Part shown: one piece after another, positions 29,983 to 36,911 of the stretch
Layout: each line of letters begins with the position of its first letter
Numbering within the stretch: the first letter of the stretch is position 1
Assembly (NCBI RefSeq): GCF_001641285.1
Contig: NZ_CP014841.1
Location: 248,001-312,000 of the forward strand
Length of the DNA stretch: 64,000 nucleotides
Direction: 5' to 3'
DNA from: Dyella thiooxydans
GTDB lineage: Bacteria > Pseudomonadota > Gammaproteobacteria > Xanthomonadales > Rhodanobacteraceae
Notes under the pieces: model-generated
The model's database searches: none
Seen by the model: only the letters and a program-made list of their open reading frames with translations
Told to the model about the DNA's origin: nothing
Program-made: the position numbers and the translations under genes

Positions 29983-31207
29983 GCCGGTGGCCGTCGCCAG
30001 CGCGCGCGTGCTGACCCCGCAGGGCGTCAGTGGTGAGCTTTACCACGAAGGCAGGCCATACGCGTTCGCCTACACCGGCACCACGCCGGATGTGGCGGTG
30101 AGTCTCACCATGCCGGTACGGCGCAGTCCGTACACATCCTCCGAACTGCTGCCGATCTTCCAGCAGAGCCTGCCGGAGGGTTACGTGCTGGAGCAGCTGC
30201 GCCTGCGCCTGGCCAAGCTCACGCAGCTCGATCCCATGCTGCTGCTGGCGATCACCGGCCAGGGCGGCACCATCGGCCGCCTCGCCGTCGATGCGCCCGC
30301 GGTCGGCCGCTTGCTGCAACGTGGCCGCGAGCCCGAGCGCGGCGAGCGGCTGGACGAGATCCTGGCCTGGGACGGCGCCGAAGACCTGTTCACCGAACTG
30401 GTCGATCGCTACCTGCTGCGCAGCGGCGTGTCGGGCGTGCAGCCCAAGGTGCTGGTGCCGGAGCGCGCAATGGGCGACGCAGCCAAGGCGACCCTTCTCA
30501 CCGGCGATCTCATCGTCAAGAGCGGGCAGGGCGAGTACCCCGGTCTGGCGATCAACGAGTTCGTCTGCATGTCCATCGCCAGGGCCGCTGGTATCCCGGT
30601 GCCGGAGTTCTTCCTGTCCGAGCGGCACGATCTGTTCGTGATGCGCCGTTTCGACCGCGATGCCCACGGCAAGCCGCTGGGCTTCGAGGACATGGCGACG
30701 CTGATGGGTCTCGGTACCGCCCAGAAATACCAGGGCGGTTACGAGCGGCTGACCAAGGTCATCGGCAACAACTGCCTCGCGGAGCAGGTACGCCTGGCCC
30801 TGGCGCAGCTGTTCGACATGGTGGCGCTGTCCGTCATCGTCGGGAACGGCGACGCGCACCTGAAGAACTTCGGCCTGCTCTACACCCACCCGGCTAGCGA
30901 CGACGTGCGCATGGCGCCGGCCTACGACATCGTCAACACCACCGCGTATCTACCCAACGACACGTTGGCCCTAACGCTGGGCGGCAGCAAGAGCTTCATC
31001 GCAGCCCGACAACACCTGCTGGAATTCGCCGGCCGCTGCCAGGTAGACGAACCCCGCGAACGTATCCGGCAACTGCTCGAAGCGGCCCACCAGCAGTGCC
31101 AGCGCCACGCCGACCTGCTGGCCGAGGTGCCGCAGGTGCGCGATGCCCTGCAGCGCGACATCCAGCGTATGGAGCCGGGTTTCAGCAAGCCGCTGGGAGC
31201 GGCATGA
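29972..31207 (+). CDS. hipA: HipA-family serine/threonine kinase toxin
   Basis: Protein of 411 residues. The N-terminal HipA domain has SLPEGYVLEQL. The segment SGVQPKVLVPE contains the usual autophosphorylation-loop serine. The kinase core carries LIVKSGQGEYPGLAINEF, the catalytic loop GNGDAHLKNF and the metal-binding APAYDIVNT. HipA toxins phosphorylate a translation factor or aminoacyl-tRNA synthetase and cause growth arrest; the target here is unknown. ATG 29972 has GGGGGA six bases upstream. Its stop overlaps a small chimeric frame leading into the second purA fragment. All catalytic residues look intact. Confidence 0.92.
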   Translation: MANEPVAVASARVLTPQGVSGELYHEGRPYAFAYTGTTPDVAVSLTMPVRRSPYTSSELLPIFQQSLPEGYVLEQLRLRLAKLTQLDPMLLLAITGQGGTIGRLAVDAPAVGRLLQRGREPERGERLDEILAWDGAEDLFTELVDRYLLRSGVSGVQPKVLVPERAMGDAAKATLLTGDLIVKSGQGEYPGLAINEFVCMSIARAAGIPVPEFFLSERHDLFVMRRFDRDAHGKPLGFEDMATLMGLGTAQKYQGGYERLTKVIGNNCLAEQVRLALAQLFDMVALSVIVGNGDAHLKNFGLLYTHPASDDVRMAPAYDIVNTTAYLPNDTLALTLGGSKSFIAARQHLLEFAGRCQVDEPRERIRQLLEAAHQQCQRHADLLAEVPQVRDALQRDIQRMEPGFSKPLGAA

Positions 31208-31344
31208 GGGGCAAGGTATGGGGCGGTACCGCCGCCCGCGCCTACCTGCGCGCCCTGGAAGAACTCTCCGGCTGCCGCATCGCCCTCGTCGCCACCGGCG
31301 CCGACCGCGATGACACCATCATCCTGGACGACCCGTTCGCCTGA
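31204..31344 (+). pseudogene. Chimeric 46-codon frame ending in the purA 3' fragment (copy B)
   Basis: ATG 31204 overlaps the hipA stop (ATGA) and has GGGAG upstream. The first nine or so codons are unrelated (MRGKVWGGT); from about 31229 the frame is the last 38 codons of purA, in register and nearly unchanged, through the same stop. It cannot be a functional synthetase. It might still be translated as a 46-residue peptide. It marks the distal boundary of the toxin/hipBA insertion. Confidence 0.85.
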
Positions 31345-31393
31345 GTTCCCGGCAAGGCGTGACACGAAAAAGCCCCGCGATGCAGGGCTCTTC
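31229..31393 (+). repeat. purA 3'-end repeat, copy B
   Basis: Direct repeat of 26336-26500 at an offset of 4893. It differs at two bases just after the stop codon and at a few in the terminator, whose 3' arm has decayed (AGGGCTCTTCC instead of GGGGCTTTTTC). Confidence 0.92.
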
Positions 31394-32142
31394 CATGCCC
31401 GCACCACCGCGCCAATGCAGCCATCCACCCGGCACAGCAACGCCCCTCCCCACGAACTGGGGCAAGGCGACCGGGCCGCCGTCCCGGGCCACCCGACCTG
31501 CGGCCGGGTGGGTGTCGCGCTGACGAGGCTCAGGGCCGTCCGCGGGGCGGAACAGGGCGCCACCGTGGCCCGCCATGTGGCCGGCGGGCGCGACCCGGCA
31601 TTGGGTGGTTACAGCCGACTAACAGGGCGCGGCGCACAGTGGTCACGCTGGCAGGGATTGATCTGCCGCCCGAAAGCCCCGGCATGTGGCTGAGGTTGAC
31701 GCCATGAAATCCCACGCCGGAATTCGAACTCCTTCCCCCTGGCATGTCGGTACCTGGCTCGCCCGCATCCAGCATCTGCTTGGATGGCCTGGCCCCGTCG
31801 CAGCGCGCGTTCCCTCCGTACCGCTGAGCCGCCGGCACCAACTGCTGGCGGCGCAGGATCTGAGGAAAAGCGAGCAGCGCTCGCGCCAACTCGCGCTGTT
31901 GCGCAAACTGAAGGGCGAAGCACGGCGCAGCGCTCGCGCTGGGCATCCCGCGGATCGCATTACAGGGAAGTAACAACACAACGCGCATGCTGCACTGGCA
32001 TCAGGAAGCACGTCGCTCCTGCCACGCCTCAGCATCGCGGTACTCTCCCTAACGCCACTGAGTACGCCCCCGGGTCACCCCGGGGCCGCGGCTTCGGCCG
32101 CCCTGGGCCTGCGTCTGCAGGTCATCACTCAAAGGCAACCCC
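31345..32142 (+). other. Gene-poor stretch between copy B and the fasciclin gene
   Basis: About 800 bp with a damaged terminator at its left edge. One weak coding candidate begins with ATG 31704 (see separate entry). The last 100 bp hold GC-rich inverted repeats (CCCGGGTCACCCCGGG and GCCGCGGCTTCGGCCGC) just upstream of the fasciclin gene. No transposase, integrase or tRNA was seen. Confidence 0.6.
31704..31973 (+). CDS. Possible small basic protein
   Basis: Open frame of 89 codons (MKSHAGIRTPSPWHVGTWLA onward), arginine-rich, with GAGG eight bases upstream of the ATG. There is no recognisable family or domain. The codon pattern is compatible with chance in GC-rich DNA, so this is a weak call. 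Confidence 0.25.
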   Translation: MKSHAGIRTPSPWHVGTWLARIQHLLGWPGPVAARVPSVPLSRRHQLLAAQDLRKSEQRSRQLALLRKLKGEARRSARAGHPADRITGK

Positions 32143-32598
32143 ATGAACCATTCCGTCAACAACACTCGCACCAGCAACCTCATCGATTCGGCCGTCGCCA
32201 ACGGCTCCTTCAAGACCCTCTGCAAGGCACTGGATGCCGCCGAACTTACCGGCGTGCTGAAGGGCTCGGGCCCCTACACCGTCTTCGCGCCGACCGACGA
32301 AGCCTTCGGCAAACTGCCGCAGGGCACGCTGGAGAACTGGCTCAAGCCGGAGAACAAGGCCGAGCTGATTTCGGTGCTGAAGTACCACGTCCTTCCCGGT
32401 CGCGCGTCGACCGCCGATGTGGGCACGCTCAGCCATCCGAAGATGATGCAGGGTCTGTCGGCCCATATCGCCAGGGACGGTGATCGCCTTACCATCGACG
32501 GCGCCCACCTGATCGGTGCGGAAATCGCCGCGGGCAACGGCGTGATCCACACCATCGATGCGGTGATGCAGCCGCCCAAGTCGGCCACCAAGCACTGA
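32143..32598 (+). CDS. Fasciclin-domain protein
   Basis: Protein of 151 residues that is essentially one FAS1 domain. The H1 region is GPYTVFAPTDEAFGKLP, the central motif is LKYHVLPG and the H2 region is NGVIHTIDAVMQPP. FAS1 domains mediate adhesion or unknown binding roles in bacteria. Unlike many homologues it has no signal peptide (MNHSVNNTRTSNLIDSAV), so it is probably cytoplasmic. It sits alone between purA-repeat copies B and C. Confidence 0.9.
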   Translation: MNHSVNNTRTSNLIDSAVANGSFKTLCKALDAAELTGVLKGSGPYTVFAPTDEAFGKLPQGTLENWLKPENKAELISVLKYHVLPGRASTADVGTLSHPKMMQGLSAHIARDGDRLTIDGAHLIGAEIAAGNGVIHTIDAVMQPPKSATKH

Positions 32599-32608
32599 GC
32601 CACCGAAC

Positions 32609-32663
32609 CGACTCGCACCGAGTCGATCCACCTGACCGTGGTGGCGAGCGCACCGCTCGCCAC
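32609..32663 (+). other. Two consecutive hairpins with the same CAC loop
   Basis: CGACTCG-CAC-CGAGTCG (32609-32625) is followed 15 bases later by GTGGCGAGCG-CAC-CGCTCGCCAC (32641-32663). Both stems are perfect, 7 and 10 bp. They lie in the 3' untranslated region of the fasciclin gene. Confidence 0.6.
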
Positions 32664-32684
32664 ATCGGACAGCGAAGCATCCGG

Positions 32685-32709
32685 AAGCCCGCCCCGTGCG
32701 GGCTTTCTG
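32685..32709 (+). terminator. Probable terminator of the fasciclin gene
   Basis: Stem AAGCCCGC / GCGGGCTT with a five-base loop, followed by TCTGC; a short T tail makes it moderate. Confidence 0.6.
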
Positions 32710-32751
32710 CATCGGGTCCCCGGCAGGACCGCCCGATGGTCCACCTCGCAC

Positions 32752-32885
32752 AGAACTCGTCGGCTGGCGCATCGCCCCGTCGTCACGGACGCGGGCCGCG
32801 ACGACACCATCTTTCTGGGCGGCCCGTTCGCCTGAGCTTCCAGCCAGGCGTGACACGAAAAAGCCCCGCGATGCGGGGCTTTTTC
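32752..32885 (+). repeat. purA 3'-end repeat, copy C (decayed)
   Basis: Aligns with 26372-26502: GAACTC, GGCT.CGCATCGCC, CG.GACACCATC, CCCGTTCGCCTGAGCTTCC, and the terminator with its stem fully kept (32857-32885). The reading frame still ends in DDTIFLGGPFA, recognisable against the purA ending [11 protein letters not shown]. Many substitutions make it older than copy B. Confidence 0.85.
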
Positions 32886-33028
32886 TCTTCTTCTGGTTGC
32901 GTCGGTGATACGGCTACGTGGATGCCGACGCAAACTCTCCACCCGTCATCCCAGCGAACGCTGGAGGTGCTTTTCAACGGCGAATGCCGGTCATCCAGCG
33001 CCTTTAAGGCAAGTGAACCCCGAAACCC

Positions 33029-33412
33029 TCAAGCCGCCTCGTCGATCATCTCCTTCATCGCCGCCTCCACCCCGCGCGCCGCCTCGGCGATCCGCTCGTC
33101 GCCGGAGATCAGCGACAGCTGCTCGGTGGGCGGCACCATGCCGATCCAGGTCGTGCCGTCCTGTTCGTAGATCGACACCCGGCACGGCAGCGCCATATTC
33201 AGCGCCATGTCCATCGCCAGCACCTCCGACGCCTGCTTCGGGTTGCACACCTCCATCACGATGCAGCCGTGGGCCAGCGGAAAACCCTTGTCCGCCAGCG
33301 TCTGCTTGAAGTCGTAGGTGTGCAGCACGCCGAACCCATGCGCCTTCACCGCGGCCTGCATGGCCTCGAAGGCCGTGGTGACCGATTTGGCGGTTTGCTT
33401 CTTGTAGATCAT
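33029..33412 (-). CDS. DUF302 domain protein
   Basis: Protein of 127 residues, essentially one DUF302 domain: KSVTTAFEAMQAAVKAHGFGVLH at the N-terminus (in part), FKQTLADKGFPL, then VMEVCNPKQASEVL and LPCRVSIYEQDG. DUF302 proteins are small alpha/beta proteins of uncertain role. ATG 33412 (MIYKKQTAK) follows GGAGACC by a good spacing. The open frame reaches 33481 but that part lacks similarity. The 300 bp upstream, to the IS end at 33716, hold no gene I can support. Confidence 0.88.
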   Translation of the reverse strand: MIYKKQTAKSVTTAFEAMQAAVKAHGFGVLHTYDFKQTLADKGFPLAHGCIVMEVCNPKQASEVLAMDMALNMALPCRVSIYEQDGTTWIGMVPPTEQLSLISGDERIAEAARGVEAAMKEMIDEAA

Positions 33413-33715
33413 GGTCAGGTCTCCGTGTGGGTAAGCCGATCGTCGCGCACTGTGCGCCTGAGCGAGTACGGGTTTCGTCAAGTCGAAGCGACATCGCGGG
33501 TTCGTGCGACGTGGATATCCGGCGTAAGGGAGGGACGCGGCCTCCCTTGCCGCCAGGCCGCATCTGCAGGGCAGTCAGGTAGGGGTATATCCGCCCTTGG
33601 TGGTTGCGCCCATGCCACCTAAGATCACTCGCTTGTCGCGCTGCGCGCCGACGTCCGCGGGTATGGGGGCATCGGACAGAGCGCGCTGCATCACCATCCA
33701 GTTGTTTCCAGGGGC

Positions 33716-35044
33716 GAGCGTGTGCAGAATTTTGTGTAACCGGGATTCGAGTTACAGCTGAGGGAGTCGTTCCTCGAACTGGATCGTAAAGCGGTTGAGC
33801 GCGGCCTTCCAATCACGGATCGGCAGCGTCCATTTCTTGCTGATGTTGCGCAGGGCCAGATAGAACAGCTTCACCAGTGCCTCGTCGCTCGGGAAGGCCC
33901 CGCGGTGCTTGGTCAGCTTGCGCAGGCTCATGTTCACCGACTCGATGGCGTTGGTCGTGTAGATCACCTTGCGGATCTCTGGCGGGTAGTCGAAGAACGG
34001 GATCAGGCGCGGCCAGTTGCGTCGCCAGGACTGCCCGATCGGCAGGTATTCCTTGTCCCAGCGGGCCTCGAACTCGGCGAGCCGCTGCTCGGCCTCCTCG
34101 GCGGTGGCACAGGTGTAGATGCGCTTGAGGTCGGCGGCCACCTCCGGCCGTCGCTTCCACGACACGTAGTTCAGGCTGTGCCGCACCATGTGTACGAGGC
34201 ACAACTGCACCGTCGTGTGCGGGAATACGGTCTCGATCGCTTCGGGGAAACCCTTCAGGCCGTCGACGCAGGCGATGAAGATGTCCTGCACCCCGCGGTT
34301 GCGCAGCTCGGTCACCACCTGCAGCCAGAACTTGGCGCCCTCGGTCTGCGCCAGCCACAGCCCAAGGACCTCCTTCTCGCCGGCCATGGTGATGCCAATG
34401 GCCAGGTAGACCGCCTTCACCCGCACCGCGCCCTCGCGCACCTTCACATGGATGCAGTCCAGGTAGACGATCGGATACACCGGATCGAGCGGCCGGCCTT
34501 GCCAGGCCTTCACCTCGTCGATCACTGCATCGGTGACCGAGGAGATCAGGCTCGGCGAGACCTCCGTGCCATACATCTCTTCCAGGTGCGCCTGGATCTC
34601 GCGCACCGTCATGCCGCGGGCGTAGAGCGACAGGATCTTGTCGTCGAAGCCGCTCCAGCGAGTCTGGTGCTTGGGAATCAGCTTCGGCTCGAAGCTGCCG
34701 TGCCGGTCGCGCGGGATCTCGATCGGCAGCTCGCCGAACTCGCCCTTGAGCGTCTTGCGGCTGCGGCCGTTGCGGGTGTTGCCGGCCGGGTTGGCCACCG
34801 GCTCGTGCTTATCGTGACCGAGGTGCTCGGTCATCTCCGCATCCAGCGCCTTCTCGACCAGCAGCTTGGTCAGCTGCTTGAGCAGGCCGTTCTCGCCGAT
34901 CAGGTCTTCGGGCTTCTTGTAGTTCGCCAACAGGCTGCTAAGCAGCTCGTCGGGCACCTCGTGTTTGCGTGGACTCATGGTCTCTCCGGGTCTGGCGGCA
35001 GTGTCCTGCCTGGGACCCGGTTACACAAAATCTAGGACACGCCC
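33716..35044 (-). mobile_element. IS256-family insertion sequence, about 1.33 kb
   Basis: The single transposase gene is bracketed by imperfect terminal inverted repeats. Left end 33716-33746 and the complement of the right end 35014-35044 share GCGTGT and TTTTGTGTAACCGGG, with mismatches between. The exact tips are uncertain by a few bases. No 8-9 bp target duplication is found with these ends. On the right the element directly abuts a truncated gene. Confidence 0.87.
33752..34978 (-). CDS. IS256-family (Mutator-type) transposase
   Basis: Protein of 408 residues, full length for the family. The DDE catalytic residues are visible: VYLDCIHVKVREG (first D), FIACVDGLKGFPEAI (second D) and TTNAIESVNMSLRK (E). 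HLGHDKHE and SLYARGMTVREIQAHL are N-terminal family signatures. It looks intact, so the element may still be active. Confidence 0.95.
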   Translation of the reverse strand: MSPRKHEVPDELLSSLLANYKKPEDLIGENGLLKQLTKLLVEKALDAEMTEHLGHDKHEPVANPAGNTRNGRSRKTLKGEFGELPIEIPRDRHGSFEPKLIPKHQTRWSGFDDKILSLYARGMTVREIQAHLEEMYGTEVSPSLISSVTDAVIDEVKAWQGRPLDPVYPIVYLDCIHVKVREGAVRVKAVYLAIGITMAGEKEVLGLWLAQTEGAKFWLQVVTELRNRGVQDIFIACVDGLKGFPEAIETVFPHTTVQLCLVHMVRHSLNYVSWKRRPEVAADLKRIYTCATAEEAEQRLAEFEARWDKEYLPIGQSWRRNWPRLIPFFDYPPEIRKVIYTTNAIESVNMSLRKLTKHRGAFPSDEALVKLFYLALRNISKKWTLPIRDWKAALNRFTIQFEERLPQL

Positions 35045-35615
35045 CACCGAAACGCTGCTCAACGAGGATCTAGCCATCATCTTTCGTGGCGGCGATTTGG
35101 CTGCGCTTATCGAACCGGTTCGCCGACAGTTTGGCCGCCTGCATGTTGAGCCGGGGGATCTCGCTGGACGAGGTGCCAATAGTCCCTTGTTCTCGCTGGC
35201 TTACCTCGCGTTGAAGGACGCCGGAGCGCGCGATTGGTACAGCGGGCTTGGCCTGTCGCTGACCCATCAAGGCAAGCTGCACTTCATTCAGTGGCACCAC
35301 ATCATTCCGAAGTCCCTGCTCAAGAACCGCTACGAAACCGGCGAGATCAACGAGATCGCCAACATGGCCTTCATCACCGGGCAGACCAATCGACGCATCA
35401 GCAACAAGGACGCGACCGGCTACTTGGCTGAGATTGTTGTCAAGCAAGGCGAGCAGGCGTTGATGAGTCAGTGCGTTCCGCTGGACGCCTCACTCTGGGA
35501 CACGGATCGCTATCGCGATTTCCTCAAGGCAAGGCGGGAGGCCTTGGCCGAGAGGATGAATCGCTTCGTCAGCGAGAAAGCAGGGCTGCCCGTCGCCGGC
35601 GCTGCGGTGTCCTAG
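35045..35615 (+). pseudogene. Truncated DUF262/DUF1524 (GmrSD-like) protein, C-terminal part only
   Basis: About 190 codons in an open frame that starts inside the IS end and has no start of its own. The core WHHIIPKSLLKNRYE, then INEIANMAFITGQTNRRIS and TGYL, matches the C-terminal HNH-like DUF1524 region that follows DUF262 in GmrSD-type modification-dependent restriction enzymes and in proteins encoded within type I loci. The N-terminal DUF262 part is not found on the other side of the IS, so it was deleted rather than merely interrupted. Confidence 0.8.
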
Positions 35616-35650
35616 AGGACCATGCTCGCGATCCGAGCGTTGCGAATCAG

Positions 35651-35701
35651 GTTAATTTCAGATAAAAGCCCAAATGAAATTAACGGGCGCCGCTAATTTC
35701 A
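35651..35701 (+). promoter_or_regulatory. Palindromic operator upstream of the Fic gene
   Basis: Perfect 10-bp inverted repeat GTTAATTTCA (35651-35660) / TGAAATTAAC (35675-35684), plus a third half-site GCTAATTTCA (35692-35701). The repeats are AT-rich in a GC-rich surrounding and end 20 bp before the Fic start. The winged-helix domain at the C-terminus of the Fic protein is a plausible binder. Confidence 0.75.
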
Positions 35702-35720
35702 CTTCGCACTGGGGATCGCC

Positions 35721-36875
35721 ATGCACCGTCCGCCGCCAGGGGAGTACCGCACCGTGTCCACGGCGGGCGAGCCGTTTCGCGCGTTCGTGCCGGCGGCCTT
35801 GCCGCCGCTTCCGCCCATCGACTGGAATCCCGCGCTGCGCCGCCGCTTCGATGATGCGCTGGTTGCGCTGGGGCGGCTGGATGCGGTGTCGACGCTGCTG
35901 CCGAATGCGGCGCTGGTGCTGTACAGCTTCATCCGCAAGGAGGCGGTGCTGTCTTCGCAGATCGAGGGCACGCAATCTTCGCTGGCGGACCTTCTGCTGT
36001 ACGAGATCGACGAGCAGCCGGGCGTGCCGGTGGAGGATGCGCAGGAGGTCAGTCGCTATGTGGCTGCGCTGGAGCATGGGCTCGCGCGTCTGCGCGGTGG
36101 CTTTCCGCTCAGCCTGCGGCTCATCGGCGAGATGCATGCCGTGCTGCTGGATCACCCGCAGGGTCGTGGCAAGACGCCGGGCGAGTTCCGGCGCAGCCAG
36201 GTGTGGATCGGCGGCACGCGTCCTGGCAACGCGGTGTTCGTTCCCCCGCCTGCCGACGCGGTGGCGGATTGCCTGGGCGACCTGGAGCGCTTTCTCAACG
36301 ATGTGCCGGAGTCGACGCCGCCGCTGATCAAGGCCGCACTGGCCCACGTGCAGTTCGAGACGATCCATCCGTTCCTGGACGGTAACGGGCGCATCGGGCG
36401 ATTGCTGATCGTGCTGCAACTGGTGCACGACGGCCTGCTGCGCGAGCCGCTGCTGTATCCCAGTCTGTTCTTCAAGAAGCACCGGCCGCTGTATTACGAA
36501 CTGCTCAATGCCGTGCGTTTGCAGGGCGATTGGGAGCGCTGGCTGGACTACTTTGCCGAAGGCGTCGAGCAAAGCGCGACGCAGGCTGTCGCTACGGCGA
36601 AGCAGCTGCTGGCGCTGGTTGACCAGGACCGTGACCGCATCGCGACCCTGGGGCGCAGCGCGACCTCGGCGCTGGCTGTGCTACAGGCGCTGCAGCGTCA
36701 GCCGGTGACGAGTGCGGCGGCACTGGTCAAGGCCACCGGCCTGGCACTCGCCACGGTGAACCGCATGCTGGTGCAACTGGTGGATGCGGGCATCGTGTCC
36801 GAACTGACCCAGCGCCAGCGTGACCGCATCTTCAGCTACCGCGCTTACGTGGACGCTCTCAATGCAGAGCTCTGA
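35721..36875 (+). CDS. Fic-domain AMP-transferase with C-terminal winged helix
   Basis: Protein of 384 residues. An N-terminal Fic_N-type region contains the autoinhibitory motif SSQIEG (near residue 77). The Fic core HPFLDGNGRIGR lies near residue 218, with the full catalytic histidine, acidic residue and two glycines. A C-terminal winged-helix domain (about 310-380, TSAAALVKATGLALATVNRML) follows. Such enzymes AMPylate a target protein and are held in check by their inhibitory helix. Genes of this type are frequent neighbours of type I restriction subunits. ATG 35721 is the first start after the operator. Confidence 0.92.
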   Translation: MHRPPPGEYRTVSTAGEPFRAFVPAALPPLPPIDWNPALRRRFDDALVALGRLDAVSTLLPNAALVLYSFIRKEAVLSSQIEGTQSSLADLLLYEIDEQPGVPVEDAQEVSRYVAALEHGLARLRGGFPLSLRLIGEMHAVLLDHPQGRGKTPGEFRRSQVWIGGTRPGNAVFVPPPADAVADCLGDLERFLNDVPESTPPLIKAALAHVQFETIHPFLDGNGRIGRLLIVLQLVHDGLLREPLLYPSLFFKKHRPLYYELLNAVRLQGDWERWLDYFAEGVEQSATQAVATAKQLLALVDQDRDRIATLGRSATSALAVLQALQRQPVTSAAALVKATGLALATVNRMLVQLVDAGIVSELTQRQRDRIFSYRAYVDALNAEL

Positions 36876-36911
36876 CGGCCGCGTCCTTTTTCGTTCCAGG
36901 GGAGCGGGTGC

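Noticed and set aside
31725-31745. Sequence resembling a tRNA T-arm (TTCGAA) on the minus strand near 31730
   Set aside because: The flanking five bases on each side do not pair, and no acceptor, D or anticodon arm is found, so it is not a tRNA or a tRNA-type attachment site.
32736-33170. Open frame of 144 codons running through purA-repeat copy C
   Set aside because: It reads the terminator and repeat in a different frame from purA and has no coding signature.
33700-35060. Target-site duplication around the IS256-family element
   Set aside because: Several possible tip positions were tried by eye; no 8- or 9-bp direct repeat flanks the element. This agrees with an adjacent deletion instead.
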